From: Odiellus spinosus
Lineage: Eukaryota; Arthropoda; Arachnida; Opiliones; Phalangiidae
Length of the DNA: 64,000 nt
Direction of reading: 5' to 3'
Assembly: GCA_963920705.1 (NCBI GenBank)
Contig: OY987232.1
Location: forward strand, 15,005,726-15,069,725
Shown here piece by piece: positions 30,201 through 45,200 of this stretch (position 1 is its first letter; every line of letters starts with the position of its first letter). A model generated the notes under the pieces. That model saw nothing but the letters and a program-made list of their open reading frames with translations. It had not been told where the DNA came from and ran no database searches. A program made the translations under genes and the position numbers.

Positions 30201-33200
30201 TTGGAGTATATGTCGAAAGAGTACTAGTTTCGGATTTAATGCTTGGTGTTGATGAAGGTATAGTACTAGTTTCGCTTGTAATGCTTGGAGTATATGTCGA
30301 AAGAGTACTAGTTTCGGATTTAATGCTTGGTGTTGATGAAGGTATAGAACTAGTTACGCTTTTAATGCTTGGAGTATATGTCGAAAGAGTAGAAGTTTCG
30401 GATTTAATGCTTGGTGTTGATGAAGGTAAAGTACTAGTTTCGGATGTTGCTCTTGGAGTGGTATTCGATATAGTACTTGTTTCGGATGTAATGCTAGGAG
30501 TGGATGTCGACGGAATATATATAACAGAAGTGCTTGTCGACATAGTACTAGATTCGGACGTAATGCTTGGAGAGAATGTCGATAGAGTACTAGTTTCGGA
30601 TGTTGTGCTTGGATTGGATGTCGAAAGAGTACTAGTTTCGGTTTTGAGGCTTGGAGTGGATGTCGAAAGAATACTTGGCGTAGATGAAGATATAGTACTA
30701 GTTTCGCTTGTAATGCTTGGAGTATATGTCGAAAGAGTACTAGTTTCGATTGTAATGCTTCGAGTAGATGTCGAAAGAGTACTAGTTTCGGATTTAATGC
30801 TTGGTGTTGATGAAGGTGTAGTACTAGTTTCGCTTGTAATGCTTGGAGTATATGTTGAAAGAGTACTAGTTTCGGATTTAATGCTTGGTGTTGATGAAGG
30901 TAAAGTACTAGTTTCGGATGTTACTCTTGGAGTGGTAGTCGATATAGTACTTGTTTCGGATGTAATGCTAGGAGTGGATGTCGACGGAGTACTTATTACG
31001 GATGATATAACAGAAGTGCCTGTCGACATAGTACTAGATTCGGACGTAATGCTTGGAGAGAATGTCGATAGAGTACTAGTTTCGGATGTCGAAAGAGTAC
31101 TAGTTTCGGTTTTGAGGCTTGAAGTGAATGTCGAAAGAATACTTGGCGTAGATGAAGATATAGTATTAGTTTCGCTTGTAATGCTTGGAGTAGATGTCGA
31201 AAGAGTACTAGTTTCGATTGTAATGCTTGGAGTAGTGGTCGAAAGAGTACTAGTTGCGCTTGTAATGCTTGGAGTAGATGTCGAAAGAATACTAGTTTCG
31301 GATTTAATGCTTGGTGTTGATGAAGGTATAGTACTAGTTTCGCTTGTAATGCTTGGAGTATATGTCGAAAGAGTACTAGTTTCGGATTTAATGCTTGGTG
31401 TTGATGAAGGTATAGAACTAGTTACGCTTGTAATGCTTGGAGTATATGTCGAAAGAGTACTAGTTTCGGATTTAATGCTTGGTGTTGATGAAGGTATAAT
31501 ACTAGTTTCGGATGTTACTCTTGGAGTGGTAGTCGTTATAGTACTTGTTTCGGATGTAATGCTAGGAGTGGATGTCGACGGAGTACTAGTTTCAGATTTA
31601 ATGCTTAGAGTTGATGACGACAGAGTACTTATTACGGATGATATAACAGAAGTGCCTGTCGACATAGTACTAGATTCGGACGTAATGCTTGGAGAGAATG
31701 TCGATAGAGTACTAGTTTCGGATGTTGTGCTTGGATTGGATGTCGAAAGAGAACTAGTTTCGGTTTTGAGGCTTGGAGTGGATGTCGAAAGAATACTTGG
31801 CGTAGATGAAGATATAGTACTAGTTTCGCTTGTAATGCTTGGAGTAGATGTCGAAAGAGTACTAGTTTCGATTGTAATGCTTGGAGTAGATGTCGAAAGA
31901 GTACTAGTTGCGCTTGTAATGCTTGGAGTAGATGTCGAAAGAGTACTAGTTGCGCTTGTAATGCTTGGAGTAGATGTCGAAAGAGTACTAGTTTCGGATT
32001 TAATGCTTGGTGTTGATGAAGGTATAGTACTAGTTTCGCTTGTAATGCTTGGAGTATATGTCGAAAGAGTATTAGTTTCGGATTTAATGCTTGGTGTTGA
32101 TGAAGGTATAGAACTAGTTACGCTTGTAATGCTTGGAGTATATGTCGAAAGAGTACTAGTTTCGGATTTAATGCTTGGTGTTGATGAAGGTATAGTACTA
32201 GTTTCGGATGTTACTCTTTGAGTGGTAGTCGATATAGTACTCGTTTCGGATGTAATGCTAGGAGTGGATGTCGACGGAGTACTAGTTTCAGATTTAATGC
32301 TTAGAGTTGATGACGACAGAGTACTTATTACGGATGATATAAAAGAAGTGCCTGTCGACATAGTACTAGATTCGGACGTAATGCTTGGAGAGAATGTCGA
32401 TAGAGTACTAGATTCGGACGTAATGCTTGGAGAGAATGTCGATAGAGTACTAGATTCGGACGTAATGCTTGGAGAGAATGTCGATAGAGTACTAGTTTCG
32501 GATGTTGTGCTTTGATTGGATGTCGAAAGAGTACTAGTTTCGGTTTTGAGGCTTGGAGTGGATGTCGAAAGAATACTTGGCGTAGATAAAGATATAGTAT
32601 TAGTTTCGCTTGTAATGCTTGGAGTAGATGTCGAAAGAGTACTAGTTTCGATTGTAATGCTTGGAGTAGATGTCGAAAGAGTACTAGTTTCGGATTTAAT
32701 GCTTGGTGTTGATGAAGGTAAAGTACTAGTTTCGGATGTTACTCTTGGAGTGGTAGTCGATATAGTACTTGTTTCGGATGTAATGCTAGGAGTGGATGTC
32801 GACGGAGTACTTATTACGGATGATATAACAGAAGTGCCTGTCGACATAGTACTAGATTCGGACGTAATGCTTGGTGAGAATGTCGATAGAGTACTAGTTT
32901 CGGATGTCGAAAGAGTACTAGTTTCGGTTTTGAGGCTTGGAGTGGATGTCGAAAGAATACTTGGCGTAGATGAAGATATAGTATTAGTTTCGCTTGTAAT
33001 GCTTGGAGTAGATGTCGAAAGAGTACTAGTTTCGATTGTAATGCTTGGAGTAGATGTCGAAAGAGTACTAGTTGCGCTTGTAATGCTTGGAGTAGATGTC
33101 GAAAGAATACTAGTTTCGGATTTAATGCTTGGTGTTGATGAAGGTATAGTACTAGTTTCGCTTGTAATGCTTGGAGTATATGTCGAAAGAGTACTAGTTT

Positions 33201-36200
33201 CGGATTTAATGCTTGGTGTTGATGAAGGTATAGAACTAGTTACGCTTGTAATGCTTGGAGTATATGTCGAAAGAGTACTAGTTTCAGATTTAATGCTTGG
33301 TGTTGATGAAGGTATAATACTAGTTTCGGATGTTACTCTTGGAGTGGTAGTCGTTATAGTACTTGTTTCGGATGTAATGCTAGGAGTGGATGTCGACGGA
33401 GTACTAGTTTCAGATTTAATGCTTAGAGTTGATGACGACAGAGTACTTATTACGGATGATATAACAGAAGTGCCTGTCGACATAGTACTAGATTCGGACG
33501 TAATGCTTGGAGAGAATGTCGATAGAGTACTAGATTCGGACGTAATGCTTGGAGAGAATGTCGATAGAGTACTAGTTTCGGATGTTGTGCTTTGATTGGA
33601 TGTCGAAAGAGTACTAGTTTCGGTTTTGAGGCTTGGAGTGGATGTCGAAAGAATACTTGGCGTAGATAAAGATATAGTATTAGTTTCGCTTGTAATGCTT
33701 GGAGTAGATGTCGAAAGAGTACTAGTTTCGATTGTAATGCTTGGAGTAGATGTCGAAAGAGTACTAGTTTCGGATTTAATGCTTGGTGTTGATGAAGGTA
33801 TAGTACTAGTTTCGCTTGTAATGCTTGGAATAGTCGAAAGAGTACTAGTTTCAGATTTAATGCTTGGTGTTGATGAAGGTATAGAACTAGTTACGCTTGT
33901 AATGCTTGGAGTATATGTCGAAAGAGTACTAGTTTCGGATTTAATGCTTGGTGTTGATGAAGGTATACTAGTACTAGTTTCGGATGTTACTCTTGGAGTC
34001 GTAGTCGATATAGTACTCGTTTCGGATGTAATGCTAGGAGTGGATATCGACGGAGTACTAGTTTCAGATTTAATACTTAGAGTTGATGACGACAGAGTAC
34101 TTATTACGGATGATATAACAGAAGTGCCTGTCGACATAGTACTAGATTCGGACGTAATGCTTGGAGAGAATGTCGATAGAGTACTAGTTTCGGATGTTGT
34201 GCTTGGATTGGATGTCGAAAGAGTACTAGTTTCGGTTTTGAGGCTTGGAGTGGATGTCGAAAGAATACTTGGCGTAGATGAAGATATAGTACTAGTTTCG
34301 CTTGTAATGCTTGGAGTAGATGTCGAAAGAGTACTAGTTTCGATTGTAATGCTTGGAGTAGATGTCGAAAGGGTACTAGTTGCGCTTGTAATGCTTGGAG
34401 TAGATGTCGAAAGAGTACTAGTTTCGGATTTAATGCTTGGTGTTGATGAAGGTATAGTACTAGTTTCGGATGTTACTCTTGGAGTGGTAGTCGATATAGT
34501 ACTCGTTTCGGATGTAATGCTAGGAGTGGATATCGACGGAGTACTAGTTTCAGATTTAATACTTAGAGTTGATGACGACAGAGTACTTATTACGGATGAT
34601 ATAACAGAAGTGCCTGTCGACATAGTACTAGATTCGGACGTAATGCTTGGAGAGAATGTCGATAGAGTACTAGTTTCGGATGTTGTGCTTGGATTGGATG
34701 TCGAAAGAGTACTAGTTTCGGTTTTGAGGCTTGGAGTGGATGTCGAAAGAATACTTGGCGTAGATAAAGATATAGTATTAGTTTCGCTTGTAATGCTTGG
34801 AGTAGATGTCGAAAGAGTACTAGTTTCGATTGTAATGCTTGGAGTAGATGTCGAAAGAGTACTAGTTTCGGATTTAATGCTTGGTGTTGATGAAGGTATA
34901 GTACTAGTTTCGCTTGTAATGCTTGGAATAGTCGAAAGAGTACTAGTTTCGGATTTAATGCTTGGTGTTGATGAAGGTATAGAACTAGTTACGCTTGTAA
35001 TGCTTGGAGTATATGTCGAAAGAGTACTAGTTTCGGATTTAATGCTTGGTGTTGATGAAGGTATACTAGTACTAGTTTCGGATGTTACTCTTGGAGTCGT
35101 AGTCGATATAGTACTCGTTTCGGATGTAATGCTAGGAGTGGATATCGACGGAGTACTAGTTTCAGATTTAATACTTAGAGTTGATGACGACAGAGTACTT
35201 ATTACGGATGATATAACAGAAGTGCCTGTCGACATAGTACTAGATTCGGACGTAATGCTTGGAGAGAATGTCGATAGAGTACTAGTTTCGGATGTTGTGC
35301 TTGGATTGGATGTCGAAAGAGTACTAGTTTCGGTTTTGAGGCTTGGAGTGGATGTCGAAAGAATACTTGGCGTAGATGAAGATATAGTACTAGTTTCGCT
35401 TGTAATGCTTGGAGTAGATGTCGAAAGAGTACTAGTTTCGATTGTAATGCTTGGAGTAGATGTCGAAAGGGTACTAGTTGCGCTTGTAATGCTTGGAGTA
35501 GATGTCGAAAGAGTACTAGTTTCGGATTTAATGCTTGGTGTTGATGAAGGTATAGTACTAGTTTCGGATGTTACTCTTGGAGTGGTAGTCGATATAGTAC
35601 TCGTTTCGGATGTAATGCTAGGAGTGGATATCGACGGAGTACTAGTTTCAGATTTAATACTTAGAGTTGATGACGACAGAGTACTTATTACGGATGATAT
35701 AACAGAAGTGCCTGTCGACATAGTACTAGATTCGGACGTAATGCTTGGAGAGAATGTCGATGGAGTACTAGTTTCGGATGTTGTGCTTGGATTGGATGTC
35801 GAAAGAGTACTAGTTTCGGTTTTGAGGCTTGGAGTGGATGTCGAAAGAATACTTGGCGTAGATGAAGATATAGTATTAGTTTCGCTTGTAATGCTTGGAG
35901 TAGATGTCGAAAGAGAACTAGTTTCGATTGTAATGCTTGGAGTAGATGTCGAAAGAGTACTAGTTTCGGATTTAATGCTTGGTGTTGATGAAGGTATAGT
36001 ACTAGTTTCGTTTGTAATGCTTGGAGTATATGTCGAAAGAGTACTAGTTTCGGATTTAATGCTTGGTGTTGATGAAGGTATAGAACTAGTTACGCTTGTA
36101 ATGCTTGGAGTATATGTCGAAAGAGTACTAGTTTCGGATTTAATGCTTGGTGTTGATGAAGGTATAGTACTAGTTTCGGATGTTACTCTTGGAGTGGTAG

Positions 36201-39200
36201 TCGATATAGTACTCGTTTCGGATGTAATGCTAGGAGTGGATGTCGACGGAGTACTAGTTTCAGATTTAATGCTTAGAGTTGATGACGACAGAGTACTTAT
36301 TACGGATGATATAACAGAAGTACCTGTCGACATAGTACTAGATTCGGACGTAATGCTTGGAGAGAATGTCGATAGAGTACTAGTTTCGGATGTTGTGCTT
36401 GGATTGGATGTCGAAAGAGTACTAGTTTCGGTTTTGAGGCTTGGAGTGGATGTCGAAAGAATACTTGGCGTAGATGAAGATATAGTACTAGTTTCGCTTA
36501 TAATGCTTGGAGTAGATGTCGAAAGAGTACTAGTTTCGATTGTAATGCTTGGAGTAGATGTCGAAAGAGTACTAGTTTCGATTGTAATGCTTGGAGTAGA
36601 TGTCGAAAGAGTACTAGTTGCGCTTGTAATGCTTGGAGTATATGTCGAAAGAGTACTAGTTTCGGATTTAATGCTTGGTGTTGATGAAGGTAAAGTACTA
36701 GTTTCGGATGTTACTCTTGGAGTGGTAGTCGATATAGTACTTGTTTCGGATGTAATGCTAGGAGTGGATGTCGACGGAGTACTTGTTACGGATGATATAA
36801 CAGAAGTGCTTGTCGACATAGTACTAGATTCGGAAGTAATGCTTGGAGAGAATGTCGATAGAGTACTAGTTTCGGATGTTGTGCTTGGATTGGATGTCGA
36901 AAGAGTACTAGTTTTGGTTTTGAGGCTTGGAGTGGATGTCGAAAGAATACTTGGCGTAGATGAAGATATAGTATTAGTTTCGCTTGTAATGCTTGGAGTA
37001 GATGTCGAAAGAGTACTAGTTTCGATTGTAATGCTTGGAGTAGATGTCGATAGAGTACTAGTTTCGGATGTTGTGCTTGGATTGGATGTCGAAAGAGTAC
37101 TAGTTTCGGTTTTGAGGCTTGGAGTGGATGTCGAAAGAATACTTGGCGTAGATGAAGATATAGTACTAGTTTCGCTTATAATGCTTGGAGTAGATGTCGA
37201 AAGAGTACTAGTTGCGCTTGTAATGCTTGGAGTATATGTCGAAAGAGTACTAGTTTCGGATTTAATGCTTGGTGTTGATGAAGGTAAAGTACTAGTTTCG
37301 GATGTTACTCTTGGAGTGGTAGTCGATATAGTACTTGTTTCGGATGTAATGCTAGGAGTGGATGTCGACGGAGTACTTGTTACGGATGATATAACAGAAG
37401 TGCTTGTCGACATAGTACTAGATTCGGAAGTAATGCTTGGAGAGAATGTCGATAGAGTACTAGTTTCGGATGTTGTGCTTGGATTGGATGTCGAAAGAGT
37501 ACTAGTTTTGGTTTTGAGGCTTGGAGTGGATGTCGAAAGAATACTTGGCGTAGATGAAGATATAGTTTTAGTTTCGCTTGTAATGCTTGGAGTAGATGTC
37601 GAAAGAGTACTAGTTTCGATTGTAATGCTTGGAGTAGATGTCGATAGAGTACTAGTTTCGGATGTTGTGCTTGGATTGGATGTCGAAAGAGTACTAGTTT
37701 CGGTTTTGAGGCTTGGAGTGGATGTCGAAAGAATACTTGGCGTAGATGAAGATATAGTACTAGTTTCGCTTATAATGCTTGGAGTAGATGTCCAAAGAGT
37801 ACTAGTTGCGTTTGTAATGCTTGGAGTATATGTCGAAAGAGTACTAGTTTCGGATTTAATGCTTGGTGTTGATGAAGGTATAGTACTAGTTTCGCTTGTA
37901 ATGCTTGGAGTATATGTCGAAAGAGTACTAGTTTCGGATTTAATGCTTGGTGTTGATGAAGGTATAGAACTAGTTACGCTTGTAATGCTTAGAGTATATG
38001 TCGAAAGAGTACTAGTTTCGGATTTAATGCTTGGTGTTGATGAAGGTAAAGTACTAGTTTCGGAAGTTACTCTTGGAGTGGTAGTCGATATAGTACTTGT
38101 TTCGGATGTAATACTAGGAGTGGATGTCGCCGGAGTACTTGTTACGGATGATATAACAGAAGTGCTTGTCGACATAGTACTAGATTCGGACGTAATGCTT
38201 GGAGAGAATGTCGATAGAGTACTAGTTTCGGATGTTGTGCTTGGATTGGATGTCGAAAGAGTACTAGTTTCGGTTTTGAGGCTTGGAGTGGATGTCGAAA
38301 GAATACTTGGCGTAGATGAAGATATAGTACTAGTTTCGCTTGTAATGCTTGGAGTATATGTCGAAAGAGTACTAGTTTCGATTGTAATGCTTGGAGTATA
38401 TGTCGAAAGAGTACTAGTTTCGGATTTAATGCTTGGTGTTGATGAAGGTATAGAACTAGTTACGCTTGTAATGCTTGGAGTATATGTTGAAAGAGTACTA
38501 GTTTCGGATTTAATGCTTGGTGTTGATGAAGGTAAAGTACTAGTTTCGGATGTTACTCTTGGAGTGGTAGTCGATATAGTACTTGTTTCGGATGTAATGC
38601 TAGGAGTGGATGTCGACGGAGTACTTATTACGGATGATATAACAGAAGTGCCTGTCGACATAGTACTAGATTCGGACGTAATGCTTGGAGAGAATGTCGA
38701 TAGAGTACTAGTTTCGGATGTCGAAAGAGTACTAGTTTCGGTTTTGAGGCTTGGAGTGGATGTCGAAAGAATACTTGGCGTAGATGAAGATATAGTATTA
38801 GTTTCGCTTGTAATGCTTGGAGTAGATGTCGAAAGAGTACTAGTTTCGATTGTAATGCTTGGAGTAGATGTCGAAAGAGTACTAGTTTCGGATTTAATGC
38901 TTGGTGTTGATGAAGGTATAGTACTAGTTTCGCTTGTAATGCTTGGAGTATATGTCGAAAGAGTACTAGTTTCGGATTTAATGCTTGGTGTTGATGAAGG
39001 TATAGTACTAGTTTCGGATGTTACTCTTGGAGTGGTAGTCGATATAGTACTCGTTCCGGATGTAATGCTAGGAGTGGATGTCGACGGAGTACTAGTTTCA
39101 GATTTAATGCTTAGAGTTGATGACGACAGAGTACTTATTACGGATGATATAACAGAAGTGCCTGTCGACATAGTACTAGATTCGGACGTAATGCTTGGAG

Positions 39201-42200
39201 AGAATGTCGATAGAGTACTAGTTTCGGATGTCGAAAGAGTACTAGTTTCGGTTTTGAGGCTTGGAGTGGATGTCGAAAGAATACTTGGCGTAGATGAAGA
39301 TATAGTATTAGTTTCGCTTGTAATGCTTGGAGTAGATGTCGAAAGAGTACTAGTTTCGATTGTAATGCTTGGAGTAGATGTCGAAAGAGTACTAGTTGCG
39401 CTTGTAATGCTTGGAGCAGATGTCGAAAGAGTACTAGTTGCGCTTGTAATGCTTGGAGTAGATGTCGAAAGAGTACTAGTTTCGGATTTAATGCTTGGTG
39501 TTGATGAAGGTATAGTACTAGTTTCGCTTGTAATGCTTGGAGTATATGTCGAAAAAGTACTAGTTTCGGATTTAATGCTTGGTGTTGATGAAGGTATAGA
39601 ACTAGTTACGCTTGTAATGCTTGGAGTATATGTCGAAAGAGTACTAGTTTCGGATTTAATGCTTGGTGTTGATGAAGGTAAAGTACTAGTTTCGGATGTT
39701 ACTCTTGGAGTGGTAGTCGATATAGTACTTGTTTCGGATGTAATGCTAGGAGTGGATGTCGACGGAGTACTTATTACGGATGATATAACAGAAGTGCCTG
39801 TCGACATAGTACTAGATTCGGACGTAATGCTTGGAGAGAATGTTGATAGAGTACTAGTTTCGGATGTCGAAAGAGTACTAGTTTCGGTTTTGAGGCTTGG
39901 AGTGGATGTCGAAAGAATACTTGGCGTAGATGAAGATATAGTATTAGTTTCGCTTGTAATGCTTGGAGTAGATGTCGAAAGAGTACTAGTTTCGCTTGTA
40001 ATGCTTGGAGTAGATGTCGAAAGAGTACTAGTTGCGCTTGTAATGCTTGGAGTAGATGTCGAAAGAGTACTAGTTGCGCTTGTAATGCTTGGAGTAGATG
40101 TCGAAAGAGTACTAGTTTCGGATTTAATGCTTGGTGTTGATGAAGGTATAGTACTAGTTTCGCTTGTAATGCTTGGAGTATATGTCGAAAAAGTACTAGT
40201 TTCGGATTTTATGCTTGGTGTTGATGAAGGTATAGAACTAGTTACGCTTGTAATGCTTGGAGTATATGTCGAAAGAGTACTAGTTTCGGATTTAATGCTT
40301 GGTGTTGATGAAAGTATAGAACTAGTTACGCTTGTAATGCTTGGAGTATATGTCGAAAGAGTACTAGTTTCGGATTTAATGCTTGGTGTTGATGAAGGTA
40401 AAGTACTAGTTTCGGATGTTACTCTTGGAGTGGTAGTCGATATAGTACTTGTTTCGGATGTAATGCTAGGAGTGGATGTCGACGGAGTACTTGTTACGGA
40501 TGATATAACAGAAGTGCTTGTCGACAAAGTACTAGATTCGGACGTAATGCTTGGAGAGAATGTCGATAGAGTACTAGTTTCGGATGTTGTGCTTGGATTG
40601 GATGTCGAAAGAGTACTAGTTTCGGTTTTGAGGCTTGGAGTGGATGTCGAAAGAATACTTGGCGTAGATGAAGATATAGTACTAGTTTCGCTTGTAATGC
40701 TTGGAGTATATGTCGAAAGAGTACTAGTTTCGATTGTAATGCTTGGAGTAGATGTCGAAAGAGTACTAGTTTCGGATTTAATGCTTGGTGTTGATGAAGG
40801 TATAGTACTAGTTTCGCTTGTAATGCTTGGAGTATATGTCGAAATAGTACTAGTTTCGGATTTAATGCTTGGTGTTGATGAAGGTATAGAACTAGTTACG
40901 CTTGTAATGCTTGGAGTATATGTTGAAAGAGTACTAGTTTCGGATTTAATGCTTGGTGTTGATGAAGGTAAAGTACTAGTTTCGGATGTTACTCTTGGAG
41001 TGGTAGTCGATATAGTACTTGTTTCGGATGTAATGCTAGGAGTGGATGTCGACGGAGTACTTATTACGGATGATATAACAGAAGTGCCTGTCGACATAGT
41101 ACTAGATTCGGACGTAATGCTTGGAGAGAATGTCGATAGAGTACTAGTTTCGGATGTCGAAAGAGTACTAGTTTCGGTTTTGAGGCTTGGAGTGGATGTC
41201 GAAAGAATACTTGGCGTAGATGAAGATATAGTATTAGTTTCGCTTGTAATGCTTGGAGTAGATGTCGAAAGAGTACTAGTTGCGCTTGTAATGCTTGGAG
41301 TAGATGTCGAAAGAGTACTAGTTGCGCTTGTAATGCTTGGAGTAGATGTCGAAAGAGTACTAGTTTCGGATTTAATGCTTGGTGTTGATGAAGGTATAGT
41401 ACTAGTTTCGCTTGTAATGCTTGGAGTATATGTCGAAAAAGTACTAGTTTCGGATTTAATGCTTGGTGTTGATGAAGGTATAGAACTAGTTACGCTTGTA
41501 ATGCTTGGAGTATATGTCGAAAGAGTACTAGTTTCGGATTTAATGCTTGGTGTTGATGAAGGTATAGAACTAGTTACGCTTGTAATGCTTGGAGTATATG
41601 TCGAAAGAGTACTAGTTTCGGATTTAATGCTTGGTGTTGATGAAGGTAAAGTACTAGTTTCGGATGTTACTCTTGGAGTGGTAGTCGATATAGTACTTGT
41701 TTCGGATGTAATGCTAGGAGTGGATGTTGACGGAGTACTTGTTACGGATGATATAACAGAAGTGCTTGTCGACATAGTACTAGATTCGGACGTAATGCTT
41801 GGAGAGAATGTCGATAGAGTACTAGTTTCGGATGTTGTGCTTGGATTGGATGTCGAAAGAGTACTAGTTTCGGTTTTGAGGCTTGGAGTGGATGTCGAAA
41901 GAATACTTGGCGTAGATGAAGATATAGTACTAGTTTCGCTTGTAATGCTTGGAGTATATGTCGAAAGAGTACTAGTTTCGATTGTAATGCTTGGAGTAGA
42001 TGTCGAAAGAGTACTAGTTTCGGATTTAATGCTTGGTGTTGATGAAGGTATAGTACTAGTTTCGCTTGTAATGCTTGGAGTATATGTCGAAATAGTACTA
42101 GTTTCGGATTTAATGCTTGGTGTTGATGAAGGTATAGAACTAGTTACGCTTGTAATGCTTGGAGTATATGTTGAAAGAGTACTAGTTTCGGATTTAATGC

Positions 42201-45200
42201 TTGGTGTTGATGAAGGTAAAGTACTAGTTTCGGATGTTACTCTTGGAGTGGTAGTCGATATAGTACTTGTTTCGGATGTAATGCTAGGAGTGGATGTCGA
42301 CGGAGTACTAGTTTCAGATTTAATGCTTAGAGTTGATGACGACAGAGTACTTATTACGGATGATATAACAGAAGTGCCTGTCGACATAGTACTAGATTCG
42401 GACGTAATGCTTGGAGAGAATGTCGATAGAGTACTAGTTTCGGATGTTGTGCTTGGATTGGATGTCGAAAGAGTACTAGTTTCGGTTTTGAGGCTTGGAG
42501 TGGATATCGAAAGAATACTTGGCGTAGATGAAGATATAATACTAGTTTCGCTTATAATGCTTGGAGTAGATGTCGAATGAGTACTAGTTGCGCTTGTAAT
42601 GCTTGGAGTATATGTCGAAAGAGTACTAGTTTCGGATTTAATGCTTGGTGTTGATGAAGGTATAGTACTAGTTTCGCTTGTAATGCTTGGAGTATATGTC
42701 GAAAGAGTACTAGTTTCGGATTTAATGCTTGGTGTTGATGAAGGTATAGAACTAGTTACGCTTGTAATGCTTAGAGTATATGTCGAAAGAGTACTAGTTT
42801 CGGATTTAATGCTTGGTGTTGATGAAGGTAAAGTACTAGTTTCGGAAGTTACTCTTGGAGTGGTAGTCGATATAGTACTTGTTTCGGATGATATAACAGA
42901 AGTGCTTGTCGACATAGTACTAGATTCGGACGTAATGCTTGGAGAGAATGTCGATAGAGTACTAGTTTCGGATGTTGTGCTTGGATTGGATGTCGAAAGA
43001 GTACTAGTTTCGGTTTTGAGGCTTGGAGTGGATGTCGAAAGAATACTTGGCGTAGATGAAGATATAGTACTAGTTTCGCTTGTAATGCTTGGAGTATATG
43101 TCGAAAGAGTACTAGTTTCGATTGTAATGCTTGGAGTAGATGTCGAAAGAGTACTAGTTTCGGATTTAATGCTTGGTGTTGATGAAGGTATAGTACTAGT
43201 TTCGCTTGTAATGCTTGGAGTATATGTCGAAATAGTACTAGTTTCGGATTTAATGCTTGGTGTTGATGAAGGTATAGAACTAGTTACGCTTGTAATGCTT
43301 GGAGTGGTAGTCGATATAGTACTTGTTTCGGATGTAATGCTTAGAGTTGATGACGACAGAGTACTTATTACGGTTGATATAACATGAGTGCCTGAGGAAA
43401 TAGTACTAGTTTCGGATGATATGCTAGGAGTGCCTGTGGACATAGTACTAGTTTCGGAAAATATGCTAGGAGTGCCTGTTGACAAAGTACTAATTTCAGA
43501 TGTTATACAAGGAGTGCCTGTCGACATAGTACTAATTTCGGTTGTAAAGCTTGGAGTGGATGTCAACATAGTACTTCTTACGGATAATATGCTAGGAGTA
43601 CATATCGATATAGTACTAGTTTCGGATGTTATTCTTGGAGTGGATATCGACAAAGTGTTAGTTTCGGATTTAATGCTTGTTGTAGATGAAGGTATAGTAC
43701 TAGTTTCGGACGTAATGCTTGGAGAGGATGTCGATAGAGTACTAGTTTCGGATGTTGTGCTTATATTGGATGTCGAAAGAGTAATAGTTTCGATTTTGAG
43801 GCTTGGAGTGGATGTCGAAAGAATACTTGGCGTAGATGAAGATATAGTACTAGTTTCACTTGTAATGCTTGGAGTATATGTCGAAAGAGTACTAGTTTTG
43901 TATTTAATGCTTGGGGTAGATGCAGGTATAGTACTATTTTCGGATGTTACTCTTGGAGTGGTAGTCGATATAGTACTAGTTTCGCTTGTAATGCTTGGAG
44001 TAGATGTCGAAAGAGTACTAGTTTCGGATTTAATGCTTGGTGTAGATGAAGGCATAGTACTAGTTTCGGATGTTACTCTTGGAGTGGTAGTCCATATAGT
44101 ACTTGATTCGGATGTAATGCAAGGAGTGGATGTCGATGGAGTACTAGTTTCAGATTTAATGCTTAGAGTTGATGACGACAGAGTACTTATTACGGATGAT
44201 ATAACAGAAGCGCCTGTCGAAATAGTACTAGATTCGGACGTAATGCTTGGAGAGAATGTCGATAGAGTACTAGTTTCGGATGTTGTGCTTGGATTGGATG
44301 TCGAAAGGGTACTAGTTTCGATTTTGAGGCTTGGAGTGGATGTCGAAAGAATACCTGGCGTAGATGAAGATACAGTACTAGTTTCGCTTGTAATGCTTGG
44401 AGTAGATGTCGAAAGAGTACTAGTTTCGATTGTAATGCTTGGAGTAGATGTTGAAAGAGTACTAGTTTCGATTGTAATGCTTGGAGTAGATGTCGAAAGA
44501 GTACTAGTTTCGGATTTAATGCTTGGTGTTGATGAAGGTATAGTACTAGTTTCGCTTGTAATGCTTGGAGTAGATGTCGAAAGAGTACTAGTTTCGGATT
44601 TAATGCTTGGTGTTGATGAAGGTATAGTACTAGTTTCGCTTGTAATGCTTGGAGTATATGTCGAAATAGTACTAGTTTCGGATTTAATGCTTGGTGTTGA
44701 TGAAGGTATAGAACTAGTTACGCTTGTAATGCTTGGAGTGGTAGTCGATATAGTACTTGTTTCGGATGTAATGCTTAGAGTTGATGACGACAGAGTACTT
44801 ATTACGGTTGATATAACATGAGTGCCTGAGGAAATAGTACTAGTTTCGGATGATATGCTAGGAGTGCCTGTGGACATAGTACTAGTTTCGGAAAATATGC
44901 TAGGAGTGCCTGTTGACAAAGTACTAATTTCAGATGTTATACAAGGAGTGCCTGTCAACATAGTACTAATTTCGGTTGTAAAGCTTGGAGTGGATGTCAA
45001 CATAGTACTTCTTACGGATAATATGCTAGGAGTACATATCGATATAGTACTAGTTTCGGATGTTATTCTTGGAGTGGATATCGACAAAGTGTTAGTTTCG
45101 GATTTAATGCTTGTTGTAGATGAAGGTATAGTACAAGTTTCGGACGTAATGCTTGGAGAGGATGTCGATAGAGTACAAGTTTCGGATGTTGTGCTTATAT

